64,000 nt of DNA from Roseovarius sp. ZX-A-9. GTDB taxonomy: Bacteria; Pseudomonadota; Alphaproteobacteria; Rhodobacterales; Rhodobacteraceae. The stretch is taken from positions 62,001-126,000 of the forward strand of contig NZ_JAPWHW010000001.1 of assembly GCF_028369135.1 (NCBI RefSeq), read 5' to 3'. The notes under the pieces are model-generated. The model worked only from the letters and a program-made list of their open reading frames with translations, did not search any database and was not told the DNA's origin. The position numbers and the translations under genes are program-made. The first letter of the stretch is position 1. Every line of letters starts with the position of its first letter. This document shows, in pieces, positions 26,320-35,749 of this stretch.

Positions 26320-27302
26320 GCAAATACCAGGCTGTCGGCATCGGCAACGCGGTCGTCGACGTTATCTGTCAAAGTGACGATTCCTTCCTCACGCGGATGG
26401 GGATCGAAAAAGGCATCATGCAACTGATCGAACAGGAGCGCGGTGAAGCCCTGTACGAGGCGATGGAAAACCGCCGCCAGATGGCGGGCGGGTCGGTGGC
26501 CAACACCATCGCGGGGCTTGGCGCGCTTGGCCTGTCGACCGGGTTCATCGGACGGGTCTGCGATGATGCGCTGGGGCAGTTCTATGCCACGGGCATGGCC
26601 GATGTGGGCTGCGATTTCGTCAACCCGCCGGTGGCCGGAGGCGATCTGCCCACGTCGCGCTCGATGATCTTTGTCTCGCCCGATGGTGAGCGGTCGATGA
26701 ACACCTATCTGGGCATCTCAACCGAGCTGGGCCCCGAGGACGTGCCGGGCGATGTTGCAGGCGGCGCCGGCCTGCTGTTTCTCGAAGGCTATCTCTATGA
26801 CAAGCCGCGCGGCAAGGCCGCCTTTACCGAGGCCGCGCGGGCCTGCCGCGCAGGCGGCGGCATGGCCGGGATTTCGCTCAGCGATCCGTTCTGCGTCGAC
26901 CGCCATCGCGATGATTTCCGCATCCTCGTGCGCGAACTGGATTACGTGATCGGCAACGAACACGAGTGGCAATCGCTCTACCAGAGCGACGATCTGGGCG
27001 CCGCGCTGGAACAGGCCGCCGCCGAGAGCGGGCTGGTGGTCTGCACCCGGTCAGGGCAGGACGTGGTGATCGTCCAGCGCGACGAGACGGTGACAGTGCC
27101 GGTGGATACGATCACACCGGTAGACACCACCGGCGCGGGCGATCAGTTTGCCGCCGGATTCCTCTACGGGCTGGCGACCGGGCAGAGCCTCGAGGCATCA
27201 GGGCGCATGGGCTGCATCGCTGCCGCCGAGGTGATCGGCCATTACGGCGCGCGCCCCGAGACAGATGTCAAAGCGCTCTTCGCGGCGCAGGGACTAATCT
27301 GA
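26316..27302 (+). CDS. Adenosine kinase-like PfkB family kinase
   Basis: A 328-residue ribokinase-fold enzyme. The N-terminal GNAVVDVI motif and MAGGSVANTIAGLGALG form the PfkB signature 1 region. TPVDTTGAGDQFAAGFLYGL near residue 265 is signature 2, with the catalytic aspartate and anion hole. Alphaproteobacterial proteins of this type are annotated as adenosine kinase, but sugar kinase activity is not excluded. ATG at 26316 overlaps the nth stop, so the two are co-translated. Confidence 0.88.
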   Translation: MSKYQAVGIGNAVVDVICQSDDSFLTRMGIEKGIMQLIEQERGEALYEAMENRRQMAGGSVANTIAGLGALGLSTGFIGRVCDDALGQFYATGMADVGCDFVNPPVAGGDLPTSRSMIFVSPDGERSMNTYLGISTELGPEDVPGDVAGGAGLLFLEGYLYDKPRGKAAFTEAARACRAGGGMAGISLSDPFCVDRHRDDFRILVRELDYVIGNEHEWQSLYQSDDLGAALEQAAAESGLVVCTRSGQDVVIVQRDETVTVPVDTITPVDTTGAGDQFAAGFLYGLATGQSLEASGRMGCIAAAEVIGHYGARPETDVKALFAAQGLI

Positions 27303-27323
27303 GGAAACACGCGCAACATCGAA

Positions 27324-27390
27324 GGACGAAAGGCGGCTTGGCTTACCCCTGACGCTACCGCGCAGGCCCATTTTCACACGCCTTTCGTCC
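27324..27390. repeat. 12-base perfect inverted repeat with 43-base spacer
   Basis: GGACGAAAGGCG at 27324-27335 is exactly inverted at 27379-27390. It lies 22 bases after the kinase stop in the 348-base gap before the amino acid ABC genes. No T run follows. It may be a distant terminator-like fold or a small relic; the rest of the gap (27391-27650) holds no recognisable gene. Confidence 0.6.
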
Positions 27391-27650
27391 GCTTCTCACC
27401 GCGCATGGTCAGCCAGCAGGCCCCGGTCGCATATCCCGTTTTCCGCCCCGCCCGCTCAACCGGGCCGCACCGCGCCGGACAGCCCGATTCCCCGGGCCAT
27501 TTCAGGACAATTCCTTTCTGGAAAACGCGCGTTTCAAAGAACAGCGTTCCAACAAAACTGACAGTTTCGTCACGGCAGACCTGTCTTGAATCCCGCCATT
27601 GCAGCGCGTTTCGGCGATATTACCTGCCTCTCGAACACACGGAGTCAGTC

Positions 27651-28403
27651 ATGAAAAATATCACCAAAATCGCCGCTCTCTTGCTAGCCTCGACAATTGG
27701 CACGGCGCAGGCGGATACCCTGAATGTCGGCATGTCCGGCGGCTACTTTCCTTTCACCTTCGTCCAGCTGGACAAGTTGCAGGGATTCGAAGTGGACTTC
27801 ATCAACGCCATTGCGGCCGAAACCGGCGACGAGGTCAATTTCGTCACCATGTCCTTTTCCGGCCTGATCGGTGCGTTGGACTCGGGCCGTATCGACACGA
27901 TCGCAAATCAGATCACCATCACCGAGGAACGCGAGGCGAAATTCGCCTTTTCGCAGCCTTACGTCTTTGACGGGGCGCAGGTCGTCGTCAAGGCAGGTAA
28001 CGAGGCCAGCATTCAGAGCGTCAGCGACCTGAGCGGCAAGACCGTTGCCGTGAACCTCGGCTCGAACTTCGAAGACTTGCTGAACACATTGCCGAATGCC
28101 GGAGAGATCGACATCCGCACCTACGAAAGCAATATCGCCCAGGATACGGCTCTGGGTCGCGTCGATGCCTTTGTGATGGACCGGGTTTCTTCCGCACAGC
28201 TGATCGCCGAGAGCCCCCTGCCCCTGGCCCTTGCGGGCAAGCCCTTCAGCGAGATCCGCAATGCGCTGCCATTTCGCGACGATGCCGAAGGCAGGGCGCT
28301 GCGCGACAGGGTCGACGCCGCAATCACGACGCTGAAGGAAAACGGCACCCTGACCGAGATTTCCGAAAAGTGGTTCGGCGCTGACATCACGGCGGCAGAG
28401 TAG
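27651..28403 (+). CDS. Polar amino acid ABC transporter substrate-binding protein
   Basis: A 250-residue periplasmic protein with a Sec signal (MKNITKIAALLLASTIGTAQA). The mature part has the amino-acid-binding SBP_bac_3 fold: GGYFPFTF, LQGFEVDFINAIAAETG, GLIGALDSGRIDTIANQITITEER and a C-terminal GTLTEISEKWFG. Cystine, glutamine or a related polar amino acid is the likely ligand; the TcyA/FliY group looks nearest. ATG at 27651 follows GGAG. The permease and ATPase follow immediately. Confidence 0.92.
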   Translation: MKNITKIAALLLASTIGTAQADTLNVGMSGGYFPFTFVQLDKLQGFEVDFINAIAAETGDEVNFVTMSFSGLIGALDSGRIDTIANQITITEEREAKFAFSQPYVFDGAQVVVKAGNEASIQSVSDLSGKTVAVNLGSNFEDLLNTLPNAGEIDIRTYESNIAQDTALGRVDAFVMDRVSSAQLIAESPLPLALAGKPFSEIRNALPFRDDAEGRALRDRVDAAITTLKENGTLTEISEKWFGADITAAE

Positions 28404-28408
28404 ACATC

Positions 28409-29083
28409 ATGCGGGCGCTCGACCTGGAATATATGTGGGATCTGGTGCCCGTCTTGGTCGGCTATATCCCGCTGACGCTGTTCATGGCCTTGGTCGGCAT
28501 GGCGTTTGCGCTGGTGCTTGCCTCGGTCATGGCCGTCGAGCGGGTGTTTCGCGTGCCGGTGGTGGATCTCTTCGTGCGGCTCTTCATCAGCTTCTTTCGC
28601 GGCACGCCGCTTCTGGTGCAGCTGTTCCTGTTCTACTACGGCCTGCCGCAGGTGCTGTCCTTCCTGACCAATATCAACGGCGTGACCGCCACGATCATGG
28701 GCCTGACGCTGCATTTCTCCGCCTACATGGCAGAGAGCATCCGCGCGGCAATCCTTGGCGTGGACCGAAGCCAGTGGGAGGCGGCGCAGGCCGTCGGCAT
28801 GACCCAGTTGCAGATGATGAGACAGATCATCCTGCCGCAGGCCGCACGGGTCGCAGCCCCCACATTGGTCAATTATTTCATCGACATGATCAAGGGCACG
28901 TCGCTTGCCTTCACGCTCGGGGTGACCGAAATGATGGGCGCGGCACAGAAAGAAGCCGCCGGCAGCTTTCTCTATTTCGAGGCGTTTCTGGTCGTCGCCG
29001 CGATCTACTGGATCCTGGTCGAGGTGCTGGCCTACGTACAGCGCCGGTTGGAGACCCACCTGAACAAGGCGCATGCAAGATGA
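28409..29083 (+). CDS. Polar amino acid ABC transporter permease
   Basis: A 224-residue inner-membrane protein with about five membrane segments. The HisM/TcyB-type signature FFRGTPLLVQLFLFYYGLP lies near residues 62-80, and the cytoplasmic loop EAAQAVGMTQLQMMRQIILPQA near 128-149 contacts the ATPase. It lies five bases after the binding-protein gene and its stop overlaps the ATPase start (ATGA). Confidence 0.93.
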   Translation: MRALDLEYMWDLVPVLVGYIPLTLFMALVGMAFALVLASVMAVERVFRVPVVDLFVRLFISFFRGTPLLVQLFLFYYGLPQVLSFLTNINGVTATIMGLTLHFSAYMAESIRAAILGVDRSQWEAAQAVGMTQLQMMRQIILPQAARVAAPTLVNYFIDMIKGTSLAFTLGVTEMMGAAQKEAAGSFLYFEAFLVVAAIYWILVEVLAYVQRRLETHLNKAHAR

Positions 29084-29826
29084 CTTCGGACAGCGGAATT
29101 TCAATCAAGGGTCTGACCAAGACATTCGGCGACACCAGCGTTCTCAAGGACATCTCGCTGGATATCAAACCGGGTGAGCGCGTGGTCGTGATCGGCCCGT
29201 CCGGCACCGGCAAATCGACCCTGCTGCGTTGCCTGAATTTCCTCGACCGCCCCGACGCCGGACTCATCCGGGTGGGCGATCTGAGCGTCGATGCCGGCAC
29301 CGCCTCGCGCGCCGAGATTCTCGCGTTGCGGCGCCGCACGTCGTTCGTGTTTCAGAACTACGGACTTTTCGCCAACAAGACGGCGCGCGAAAATATCACG
29401 CAGGCGCTGATCACGGTGAAAGGCCAAAGTAAATCCGACGCGAATGCCCGTGCCGATGCCATCCTGCGTGAAACTGGCCTGTCCGCAAAGGCCGATGCCT
29501 ATCCCGCCGCATTGTCGGGCGGGCAACAACAGCGCGTCGGGATCGGCCGGGCAATGGCGCTGGATGCCGACCTGATGCTGTTTGACGAACCCACCTCGGC
29601 GCTCGACCCCGAATGGGTCGGCGAGGTGCTCGACCTGATGCGCCGGGTGGCCGAGAACCGCCAGACCATGTTGATTGTCACCCATGAAATGCAATTCGCC
29701 CGCGAAATAGCGGACCGGATCATTTTCATGGCCGATGGTCATATCGTCGAACAGGGACCGCCCGAACAATTGCTGGAACACCCACAAGACCCACGCACTC
29801 AGGCCTTCTTGCGGCGCGTCGGGTGA
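29080..29826 (+). CDS. Polar amino acid ABC transporter ATP-binding protein
   Basis: A 248-residue ATPase with Walker A GPSGTGKST near residue 38, Q-loop VFQNYGLF, signature LSGGQQQRVGIGRAMA, Walker B LMLFDEPTSALDPE and the H-loop VTHEMQFA. It is typical of the GlnQ/TcyC group. The ATG at 29080 overlaps the permease stop, completing a three-gene importer. Confidence 0.94.
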   Translation: MTSDSGISIKGLTKTFGDTSVLKDISLDIKPGERVVVIGPSGTGKSTLLRCLNFLDRPDAGLIRVGDLSVDAGTASRAEILALRRRTSFVFQNYGLFANKTARENITQALITVKGQSKSDANARADAILRETGLSAKADAYPAALSGGQQQRVGIGRAMALDADLMLFDEPTSALDPEWVGEVLDLMRRVAENRQTMLIVTHEMQFAREIADRIIFMADGHIVEQGPPEQLLEHPQDPRTQAFLRRVG

Positions 29827-29852
29827 ACTCCGGCCCGCACTCTCGGGGAACA

Positions 29853-29929
29853 TGGTGATCCCGGCAGGATTCGAACCTGCAACCTGCCCCTTAGGAGGGG
29901 GCTGCTCTATCCAGTTGAGCCACGGGACC
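29853..29929 (-). tRNA. tRNA-Arg(CCT)
   Basis: A 77-base cloverleaf on the minus strand. The acceptor pairs GGTCCCG with CGGGATC (one G-T). The D-arm has TGGCTCAACTGGATAGAGCA. The anticodon stem GCCCC/GGGGC encloses CTCCTAA, giving anticodon CCT for arginine codon AGG. GGTTCGAATCC forms the T-arm. CCA is encoded. Confidence 0.96.
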
Positions 29930-29939
29930 ACGCTGCCAT

Positions 29940-29968
29940 TTCTTAGCGCGCGAAATCGAGGATGTCAC
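29940..29968 (-). promoter_or_regulatory. Promoter of tRNA-Arg
   Basis: On the minus strand GTGACA and TAAGAA are separated by 17 bases, with the -10 hexamer ten bases before the tRNA 5' end. Confidence 0.5.
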
Positions 29969-30050
29969 CCGTGCAATAGACCCGTGGAGCTTGATCCCGG
30001 CGATCTGTTCGCGCTAACGTTGGCGCAAGCAATTTCAGGAACACACCGCC

Positions 30051-31076
30051 GTGAGCAATCAAGTTAATCGCCCGTTGACGCTGCGTGATGTGTCCGAGGC
30101 ATCTGGTGTATCCGAGATGACCGTCAGTCGCGTTCTTCGCAATCGCGGCGACGTATCAGACGCCACGCGCGCCCGCGTCCTGGCCAGCGCCAAGGAGCTA
30201 GGCTACGTCCCCAACAAGATCGCCGGCGCGCTTGCCTCCAGCCGGGTCAATCTGGTGGCGGTGATCATCCCGTCGCTGTCCAATCTGGTCTTTCCCGAGG
30301 TATTGACCGGGATCAACGATGCGCTTGACGACACAGGGCTGCAACCGGTCGTCGGTGTCACCGGCTATTCGCGCGAGAAAGAAGAGAAAGTCCTCTACGA
30401 GATGCTGTCCTGGCGCCCCTCCGGTGTGATCATCGCCGGGCTGGAGCATTCCGAAGCATCACGCGCAATGTTGAAAGCCAGCGGTATCCCGGTGGTCGAG
30501 ATCATGGATGTGGACGGCACCCCGGTCGATTCCGTGGTCGGTATCTCGCATCGCCGCGCAGGGGAAAAGATGGCGAACGCCATCCTGCGCGCGGGCTACC
30601 AGCGGATCGGGTTTCTGGGCACCAAGATGCCGCGCGATCACCGCGCCCGCAAACGGTTTGAAGGCTTTACCGACGCGCTGGCCAAGGGCGGCGTCGAGAT
30701 TGCGGATCAGGAGTTCTACGAAGGTGGCTCGGCCCTCGTGAAGGGGCGCGAAATGACCCAGGATATCCTGAAACGCGATCCCGAGTTGGACTTCCTTTAT
30801 TATTCCAACGACATGATCGGTGCGGGCGGATTGCTCTGGCTGCTGGAACAGGGCGTGGAAATCCCCGGCCAGATGGGGCTTGCCGGGTTCAACGGGCTCA
30901 ACCTGCTCAAGGGCCTGCCGCGCGAACTGGCCACCATGGACGCCTGCCGCAACGAGATCGGCCGCCGCGCCGCCGAGATCATCGCAGCCCGGCTGCATGG
31001 CGATGCCGACCACTCCCCAGTGCGCGTGGCGCTGGAGCCAACCATCAGCTACGGCGACACCCTGCGCCGCCCGTAA
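30051..31076 (+). CDS. LacI family transcriptional regulator (GntR-type)
   Basis: A 341-residue repressor starting at GTG. The LacI helix-turn-helix is TLRDVSEASGVSEMTVSRVL near residues 10-29, followed by the hinge LGYVPNKIAGALASSR. The sugar-binding domain has VAVIIPSLSNLVFPEVLTGI and DFLYYSNDMIGAGGL. It is most like GntR gluconate-type repressors. No sugar gene is adjacent, so its target lies elsewhere. Confidence 0.92.
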   Translation: MSNQVNRPLTLRDVSEASGVSEMTVSRVLRNRGDVSDATRARVLASAKELGYVPNKIAGALASSRVNLVAVIIPSLSNLVFPEVLTGINDALDDTGLQPVVGVTGYSREKEEKVLYEMLSWRPSGVIIAGLEHSEASRAMLKASGIPVVEIMDVDGTPVDSVVGISHRRAGEKMANAILRAGYQRIGFLGTKMPRDHRARKRFEGFTDALAKGGVEIADQEFYEGGSALVKGREMTQDILKRDPELDFLYYSNDMIGAGGLLWLLEQGVEIPGQMGLAGFNGLNLLKGLPRELATMDACRNEIGRRAAEIIAARLHGDADHSPVRVALEPTISYGDTLRRP

Positions 31077-31204
31077 GCCCCTGAAGTCAATCAAAGCGTA
31101 ATAGGCCGCCTGTGGCCTCGGCACGGCTTTCGGCTGGCTTGCCCCAAAACCGATTCCCACAACCTGCCTTGCCCGAAGGGTCGCCGGGCCAGAGGCTGGC
31201 CACG

Positions 31205-31236
31205 AAAAAACCCCGCTCGCGGTGCGAACGGGGTTT
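31205..31236 (-). terminator. Rho-independent terminator of petABC
   Basis: On the minus strand AAACCCCG and CGGGGTTT pair, with an inner TCGC/GCGA stem and a GGT-type loop, followed by six T. It lies about 25 bases past the petC stop. Confidence 0.88.
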
Positions 31237-31260
31237 CAACAGCATCGCGGTGTTGACCGA

Positions 31261-32112
31261 TCAGCTTGTCTTCTTGTTCTTACCCTTGATCGGGCCCCAG
31301 ATCCGCTTGTTCGTCAGATAGAGCAGCACCGACAGGACCGTGAGGAAAATCACACCAGTCAGGCCCGCGGTCTTGCGCGCCATCATCTTGGGTTCTGCCG
31401 TCCACATCAGGAAGGCCGAAACATCCTCGGCGACGTGATGCAGGTCATTGTCGTGCCCGTCATCAAAGTCGACATCCTCGCCATAGAGCGGCTGGGCCAT
31501 CGCGATCCAGCTACCCGGCACCATGTGGGATCCGTCTTCGTTCTTGCACGAGTCGGGAAAGCCGCCCGCAGCAAAGACCGCGTTATACGATCCGGGGAAG
31601 TCCTCGGGAGCGCATTCGGGTGCTTCATGATAGCCGGTGAGCAGGGAATAGATATATTCCGGCCCGCCCATGCCCTTGAACATCTGGTTGATACCAGACC
31701 CCAGCGGCCCGTGGAATCCGGCCCGTTTCTTCGCCATCAGCGAAAGGTCGGGGGCATTGTCCAGCGTGGAACCGGGGAAATGATCGACCGGTTTCGCCGG
31801 GCGGAAATCATCCAGTTCAGCATCGAACACCTCGTAGCGTTCCGCATAGGCGCGGACCTGATCTTCTGGCAGGTGCGGCCCGCCCTCATCGGACAGTGAC
31901 CGGATCGGGACGTATTGCAGCCCGTGGCAGGACGAGCAGACCATGGTGTAGACCTTGAGTCCGCGTTGCAGCTGGTTCTGGTCGAACTTGCCGAATGGAC
32001 CCTCAAAGGAGAAATCCACATCTTCGACATGCCCCCCGCCGCCGGCGGCGAAGGCGCCCCCGGCCGAAAGGGCCAGGGCTGTGACTGTGGCTAGGCCAAG
32101 TGCTTTGAACAT
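31261..32112 (-). CDS. petC: Cytochrome c1
   Basis: A 283-residue subunit of the bc1 complex. A cleavable signal ([22 protein letters not shown]) is followed by the haem c motif CSSCH near residue 58. The likely sixth ligand is a methionine in the C-terminal half; [29 protein letters not shown] and a C-terminal membrane anchor ([18 protein letters not shown]) near residue 250 follow. It accepts electrons from the Rieske protein and passes them to cytochrome c. Last gene of petABC. Confidence 0.95.
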   Translation of the reverse strand: MFKALGLATVTALALSAGGAFAAGGGGHVEDVDFSFEGPFGKFDQNQLQRGLKVYTMVCSSCHGLQYVPIRSLSDEGGPHLPEDQVRAYAERYEVFDAELDDFRPAKPVDHFPGSTLDNAPDLSLMAKKRAGFHGPLGSGINQMFKGMGGPEYIYSLLTGYHEAPECAPEDFPGSYNAVFAAGGFPDSCKNEDGSHMVPGSWIAMAQPLYGEDVDFDDGHDNDLHHVAEDVSAFLMWTAEPKMMARKTAGLTGVIFLTVLSVLLYLTNKRIWGPIKGKNKKTS

Positions 32113-32127
32113 TCCTCTGGTCCTTTC

Positions 32128-33450
32128 TTATTCAGCCGGTGTTTCGGCTTTGCCGTAATGCGCCTTGAAATCGTCTTCGATTGTCTCGGGCTGCGGCAGT
32201 GGTTTTTCGATCACGCCAAGAAGCGGCAGGATCACGAGGAAATAGGCGAACCAATAGGTCGATCCGATCAGCGAGATGGTCGAGAATGGCGGCTCTGCCG
32301 GCATTGCCCCCGCCCACATCAGGACGATGAAATCGAGCACCAGCAACGCGAACCACCATTTGAACATCGGCCGATAACGCCCGGAGCGCACCGAAGAGGT
32401 ATCGAGCCAGGGCGCCAGCGCCATCACCGCGATCGCGCCGAACATCGCCAGCACGCCAAAGAACTTGGCATCGACGATGCCGCCGGTGATCCAGCTGGCA
32501 AACATCACCACCCAGACATCGCCGGTAAAGGCACGCAGGATCGCGTAGAAGGGCAGGAAGTACCATTCAGGCACGATATGCGCAGGCGTCGAAAGCGGGT
32601 TCGCCTCGATATAGTTGTCGGGGTGACCCAGGTAGTTCGGCATGAAGCCAACGATGGCAAAGAAGATCGCGAGGATCACCGCCAGGGCGAACAGATCCTT
32701 GATCACGAAATAGGGCCAGAACGGGACCGTGTCCTTTTCCGCATCGGCCTTGGACGTGCGGCGCACTTCGACCCCGGTGGGGTTGTTGTTGCCCGTGCTG
32801 TGGAAGGCCCAGATATGCACCGCCACCAATGCCGCAATCACGAAAGGCAGCAGGTAGTGCAGGCTGAAGAAGCGGTTCAGCGTAGCGTTGTCCACCGCCG
32901 GTCCGCCCAGCAGCCATGTCTGGATCGGCTCGCCGATGAACGGGATCGCGCCGAACAGGCCGGTGATCACCGTAGCACCCCAGAAGGACATCTGTCCCCA
33001 AGGCAGAACATAGCCCATGAAGGCCGTGCCCATCATCGCAAGATAGATCAGCATGCCGATGATCCATGTGATCTCACGCGGGGCCTTGTAGGACCCGTAA
33101 TAAAGACCACGGAAGATGTGCATGTAGACCGCGACAAAGAACAACGAGGCACCGTTCATATGCAGATAGCGCAGGAAGTGCCCGCCATTCACGTTGCGCA
33201 TGATGTGTTCGACCGACGCAAAGGCCAGATCGACATGCGGTGTATAATGCATCGCCAGGATGATGCCGGTGACAATCTGCAGCACCAGGCAAAAAGTCAG
33301 GATGATGCCCCAGATCCACATCCAGTTCAGGTTCTTGGGTGTGGGGATCATGATCGTGTCATAAAGCAGCCCGACAATCGGCAGACGGCTGTGAAGCCAT
33401 TTCTCGGCGCCTGTCTTGGGCTCGTAGTGGTCGTGCGGAATTCCAGCCAT
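32128..33450 (-). CDS. petB: Cytochrome b of the bc1 complex
   Basis: A 440-residue integral membrane protein with eight predicted helices. The histidines in the second and fourth helices ([42 protein letters not shown]) bind the two b haems. The quinol-oxidation loop has [13 protein letters not shown]. The length and C-terminal extension are as in Rhodobacter cytochrome b. It lies between petA and petC, 11 and 15 bases from each. Confidence 0.96.
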   Translation of the reverse strand: MAGIPHDHYEPKTGAEKWLHSRLPIVGLLYDTIMIPTPKNLNWMWIWGIILTFCLVLQIVTGIILAMHYTPHVDLAFASVEHIMRNVNGGHFLRYLHMNGASLFFVAVYMHIFRGLYYGSYKAPREITWIIGMLIYLAMMGTAFMGYVLPWGQMSFWGATVITGLFGAIPFIGEPIQTWLLGGPAVDNATLNRFFSLHYLLPFVIAALVAVHIWAFHSTGNNNPTGVEVRRTSKADAEKDTVPFWPYFVIKDLFALAVILAIFFAIVGFMPNYLGHPDNYIEANPLSTPAHIVPEWYFLPFYAILRAFTGDVWVVMFASWITGGIVDAKFFGVLAMFGAIAVMALAPWLDTSSVRSGRYRPMFKWWFALLVLDFIVLMWAGAMPAEPPFSTISLIGSTYWFAYFLVILPLLGVIEKPLPQPETIEDDFKAHYGKAETPAE

Positions 33451-33461
33451 TGCGCGTGTCC

Positions 33462-34046
33462 TTATCCCAGTTTGATCGTCGAAGCGTCGACGAATTCAGC
33501 CGGGGGAACCGGCAGGTTTTCAGGTGCGGGGCCTTTGCGGATGCGCCCTGCGGTATCGTAATGCGAGCCGTGGCAGGGGCAGAACCAGCCGCCGAAATCG
33601 CCAGCGCCGTCACCCAGCGGCACACAGCCAAGGTGGGTACAGACGCCCATCATCACCAGCCACTCACCGGGTACGGCATCGCTGCCTTCGGGCGGGGTCA
33701 GGACGCGGTTGTCATCGGTGCCCGGCGAACCTGCTTCGATATTGGCGTTGCGGGCCAACGGATCCGGCAGGGTCGAGACGTCCACTTTTTCGGCGGCCTC
33801 GATCTCGGGCGCGGTGCGACGACGAATGAAAACCGGCTTGCCCAGCCATTTGACCGTGATTTGCGTGCCGGGTTCGACACCATCGACCGGCACCAGGATC
33901 GAGCTGAGAGCCTGCACATCGGCCGAAGGGTTCATCTGATTGACCAGCGGCCAGACGGCGGCACCAGTTGCGACGACACCGGCGCCGGCGGTGGCGTAGT
34001 AGAGGAAATCTCTCCGGGTGCCTTCGTGATCATCTGCGTGGGACAC
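33462..34046 (-). CDS. petA: Ubiquinol-cytochrome c reductase Rieske iron-sulfur subunit
   Basis: A 194-residue protein. An N-terminal Tat-type anchor has [20 protein letters not shown], which stays as a membrane helix. The 2Fe-2S cluster is held by CTHLGC and CPCHGSHYD near residues 130-155. The start is GTG at 34046: GGAG lies eight bases before it and the protein then reads [13 protein letters not shown], matching the Rhodobacter family start. The frame is open further upstream but the 39 extra residues look non-coding. First gene of the leftward petABC operon. Confidence 0.95.
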   Translation of the reverse strand: MSHADDHEGTRRDFLYYATAGAGVVATGAAVWPLVNQMNPSADVQALSSILVPVDGVEPGTQITVKWLGKPVFIRRRTAPEIEAAEKVDVSTLPDPLARNANIEAGSPGTDDNRVLTPPEGSDAVPGEWLVMMGVCTHLGCVPLGDGAGDFGGWFCPCHGSHYDTAGRIRKGPAPENLPVPPAEFVDASTIKLG

Positions 34047-34271
34047 GAGGTATTCTCCATTGGTTGCGGCGGGCAATCGCCCCATAGGGTGACGGGTCGC
34101 GGACACCCGCAACCTTTCCAAGGCGATCTTTAGCGGGCGTAACCGAGGGCGTCCAGTCTGCAATCACACCGAATTGACTCCGCGCGCTCTTGTGTCGCGC
34201 TTGAGGCCGCCCACGCACGGGTGTATGCAGGTCCTCATCAAGTAAACCCCACAAATCGAAAGCCCGCCAAT

Positions 34272-34958
34272 ATGCTGAGATCCTGCAAGACCGCTCTGGC
34301 CGCGATTTTCCTGATGGCCGCCCCGGCCGCCGCCGAAGTTGAACTGAGCCTGTATATGGGCTTGCAAAGCGTCGATGACAGCACCGTTTCGGGCGCGCTG
34401 CCCAACGGTACGGTGGTGAACCGTAAATTCAAGTGGGACGGCAATCCTCTGGATAACCCTTATTATTACGGCGCTCGGGCGACGTGGTGGACCGCCAACA
34501 ACCTTGGCTTCGGGATCGAGGGAACCCATGCCAAGGCCTATGCGAGTGCCGCGGATCAGGCAATCATCGGCACCAGCCGGTTCGAGCTGTCCGACGGGCA
34601 CAACATCATTACCGCAAACGTGCTGAAGCGCTGGCCCGATGCCTTTGCGGGGTCGAAATTCACCCCCTATATCGGTGCAGGCCTCGGGATTGCCGTGCCG
34701 CATGTGGATATTCAGGTGATCGGCTCGGCCGGGCGCACTTTTGGCTATGAGCAGACGGGGATCGCCGCACGCGGGATCGCGGGCATGAAATACGCCATCA
34801 ATGATCGTTGGGGGCTGTTCGGCGAGTACCAGATCATTTGGTCGGACAACGATATCACCGTAGACCCCAATCCTGCCATCCCGGCCCAGACGCCCACGAA
34901 GCTGAGAACCGAGCTGGTGATGCACGCGGTGAATATCGGGATCAGCTACAGCTTCTGA
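34272..34958 (+). CDS. Outer membrane beta-barrel protein
   Basis: A 228-residue protein with a signal peptide (MLRSCKTALAAIFLMAAPAAA). The mature part shows alternating hydrophobic/polar beta strands and ends in the outer-membrane signature GISYSF with terminal phenylalanine. An eight-stranded OmpA-like or OmpW-like barrel is likely (FTPYIGAGLGIAVPH, WGLFGEYQIIWS). The ligand is unknown. It is divergent from petABC with 225 bases between. ATG at 34272 gives the signal; the frame is open 17 codons further up. Confidence 0.8.
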   Translation: MLRSCKTALAAIFLMAAPAAAEVELSLYMGLQSVDDSTVSGALPNGTVVNRKFKWDGNPLDNPYYYGARATWWTANNLGFGIEGTHAKAYASAADQAIIGTSRFELSDGHNIITANVLKRWPDAFAGSKFTPYIGAGLGIAVPHVDIQVIGSAGRTFGYEQTGIAARGIAGMKYAINDRWGLFGEYQIIWSDNDITVDPNPAIPAQTPTKLRTELVMHAVNIGISYSF

Positions 34959-34972
34959 ACCGCACCACTCTT

Positions 34973-35005
34973 CCCCCGAATCTTTGATCGCAGATGATTC
35001 GGGGG
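34973..35005. terminator. Strong hairpin between convergent genes
   Basis: CCCCCGAATC at 34973-34982 is exactly inverted as GATTCGGGGG at 34996-35005. It lies between the barrel-protein stop and the convergent GST stop, so it probably ends transcription from both sides. No T run is present. Confidence 0.6.
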
Positions 35006-35031
35006 CGATGCGGCGAGAATCGCTCGGCGCA

Positions 35032-35634
35032 TCACTCCGGCGCGGTCGCCTTCATGCTCTCGCGCTCTGCAAAGACGCCGTACCACGCAGCAAGCTGCGG
35101 GCGCGCCGCGCGCCAGTCGCGGTTCGCATGGCGGAAATCGAGATAGCCCAGCGCGCAGCCGGTACTGATCTGGCCCATGTCCAGCGGTCCGGCCAGATGG
35201 CTCATCCAGCGGGCCTCCAGCGCGTCGAGCGCCCGTGTGACCTTGGCCCATTGCGCATCAAGCCAACCGTCGAACTGTTTTTCCTCGGGGCGAATTCGCA
35301 GCTCGTACACCATCGAAATCGCCGCATCTATGATCCCGTCGGCCGTCGCCTCCAGCGTCAGCACATCCCACAGCCGCGCCTCGGGATACATGCCCGCCTC
35401 TGCCTGCGCATCGAGATAGCGACAGATCACCCGGCTGTCATAGAGCGCCGGGCCATCGTCGCGAATGAGCGCCGGGATCTTGCCCAGCGGATTGGCGGCA
35501 GCAACCGTCGAGTCGGTGTTGACCGGCGTGGTGGCGACCAGCACCACCTCTACCCTGTCGGTCTGACCGATCTCGTGCAGCAATGCCTTGACCTTGCGAC
35601 CATAGGGGGACGGGATGGCGGAAATCAGTTTCAT
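35032..35634 (-). CDS. Glutathione S-transferase family protein
   Basis: A 200-residue GST. The thioredoxin-like domain begins MKLISAIPSPYGRKVKALL; serine or tyrosine in this first segment (SPYGRKV) would activate glutathione. NPLGKIPALIRDDG carries the cis-proline and DSRVICRYLD binds the glutamyl part. The C-terminal helical domain has DMGQISTGCALGYLDFRH. ATG at 35634 is used because the fold starts there. The substrate is unknown. Confidence 0.9.
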   Translation of the reverse strand: MKLISAIPSPYGRKVKALLHEIGQTDRVEVVLVATTPVNTDSTVAAANPLGKIPALIRDDGPALYDSRVICRYLDAQAEAGMYPEARLWDVLTLEATADGIIDAAISMVYELRIRPEEKQFDGWLDAQWAKVTRALDALEARWMSHLAGPLDMGQISTGCALGYLDFRHANRDWRAARPQLAAWYGVFAERESMKATAPE

Positions 35635-35749
35635 CGCGAGAGGTTCCTTCACCGCTGGTTTGACCAAGCTTAGACTGGCCTGCACCCCATTTGAAGCACC
35701 AAGTGACGCGGTTTCCGGCCCGCGCCGCGGCCTCAAAGACGCCATGAGG

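Noticed and set aside
32158-33561. Plus-strand open frame of 467 codons
   Set aside because: Antisense to petB and petA, both certain.
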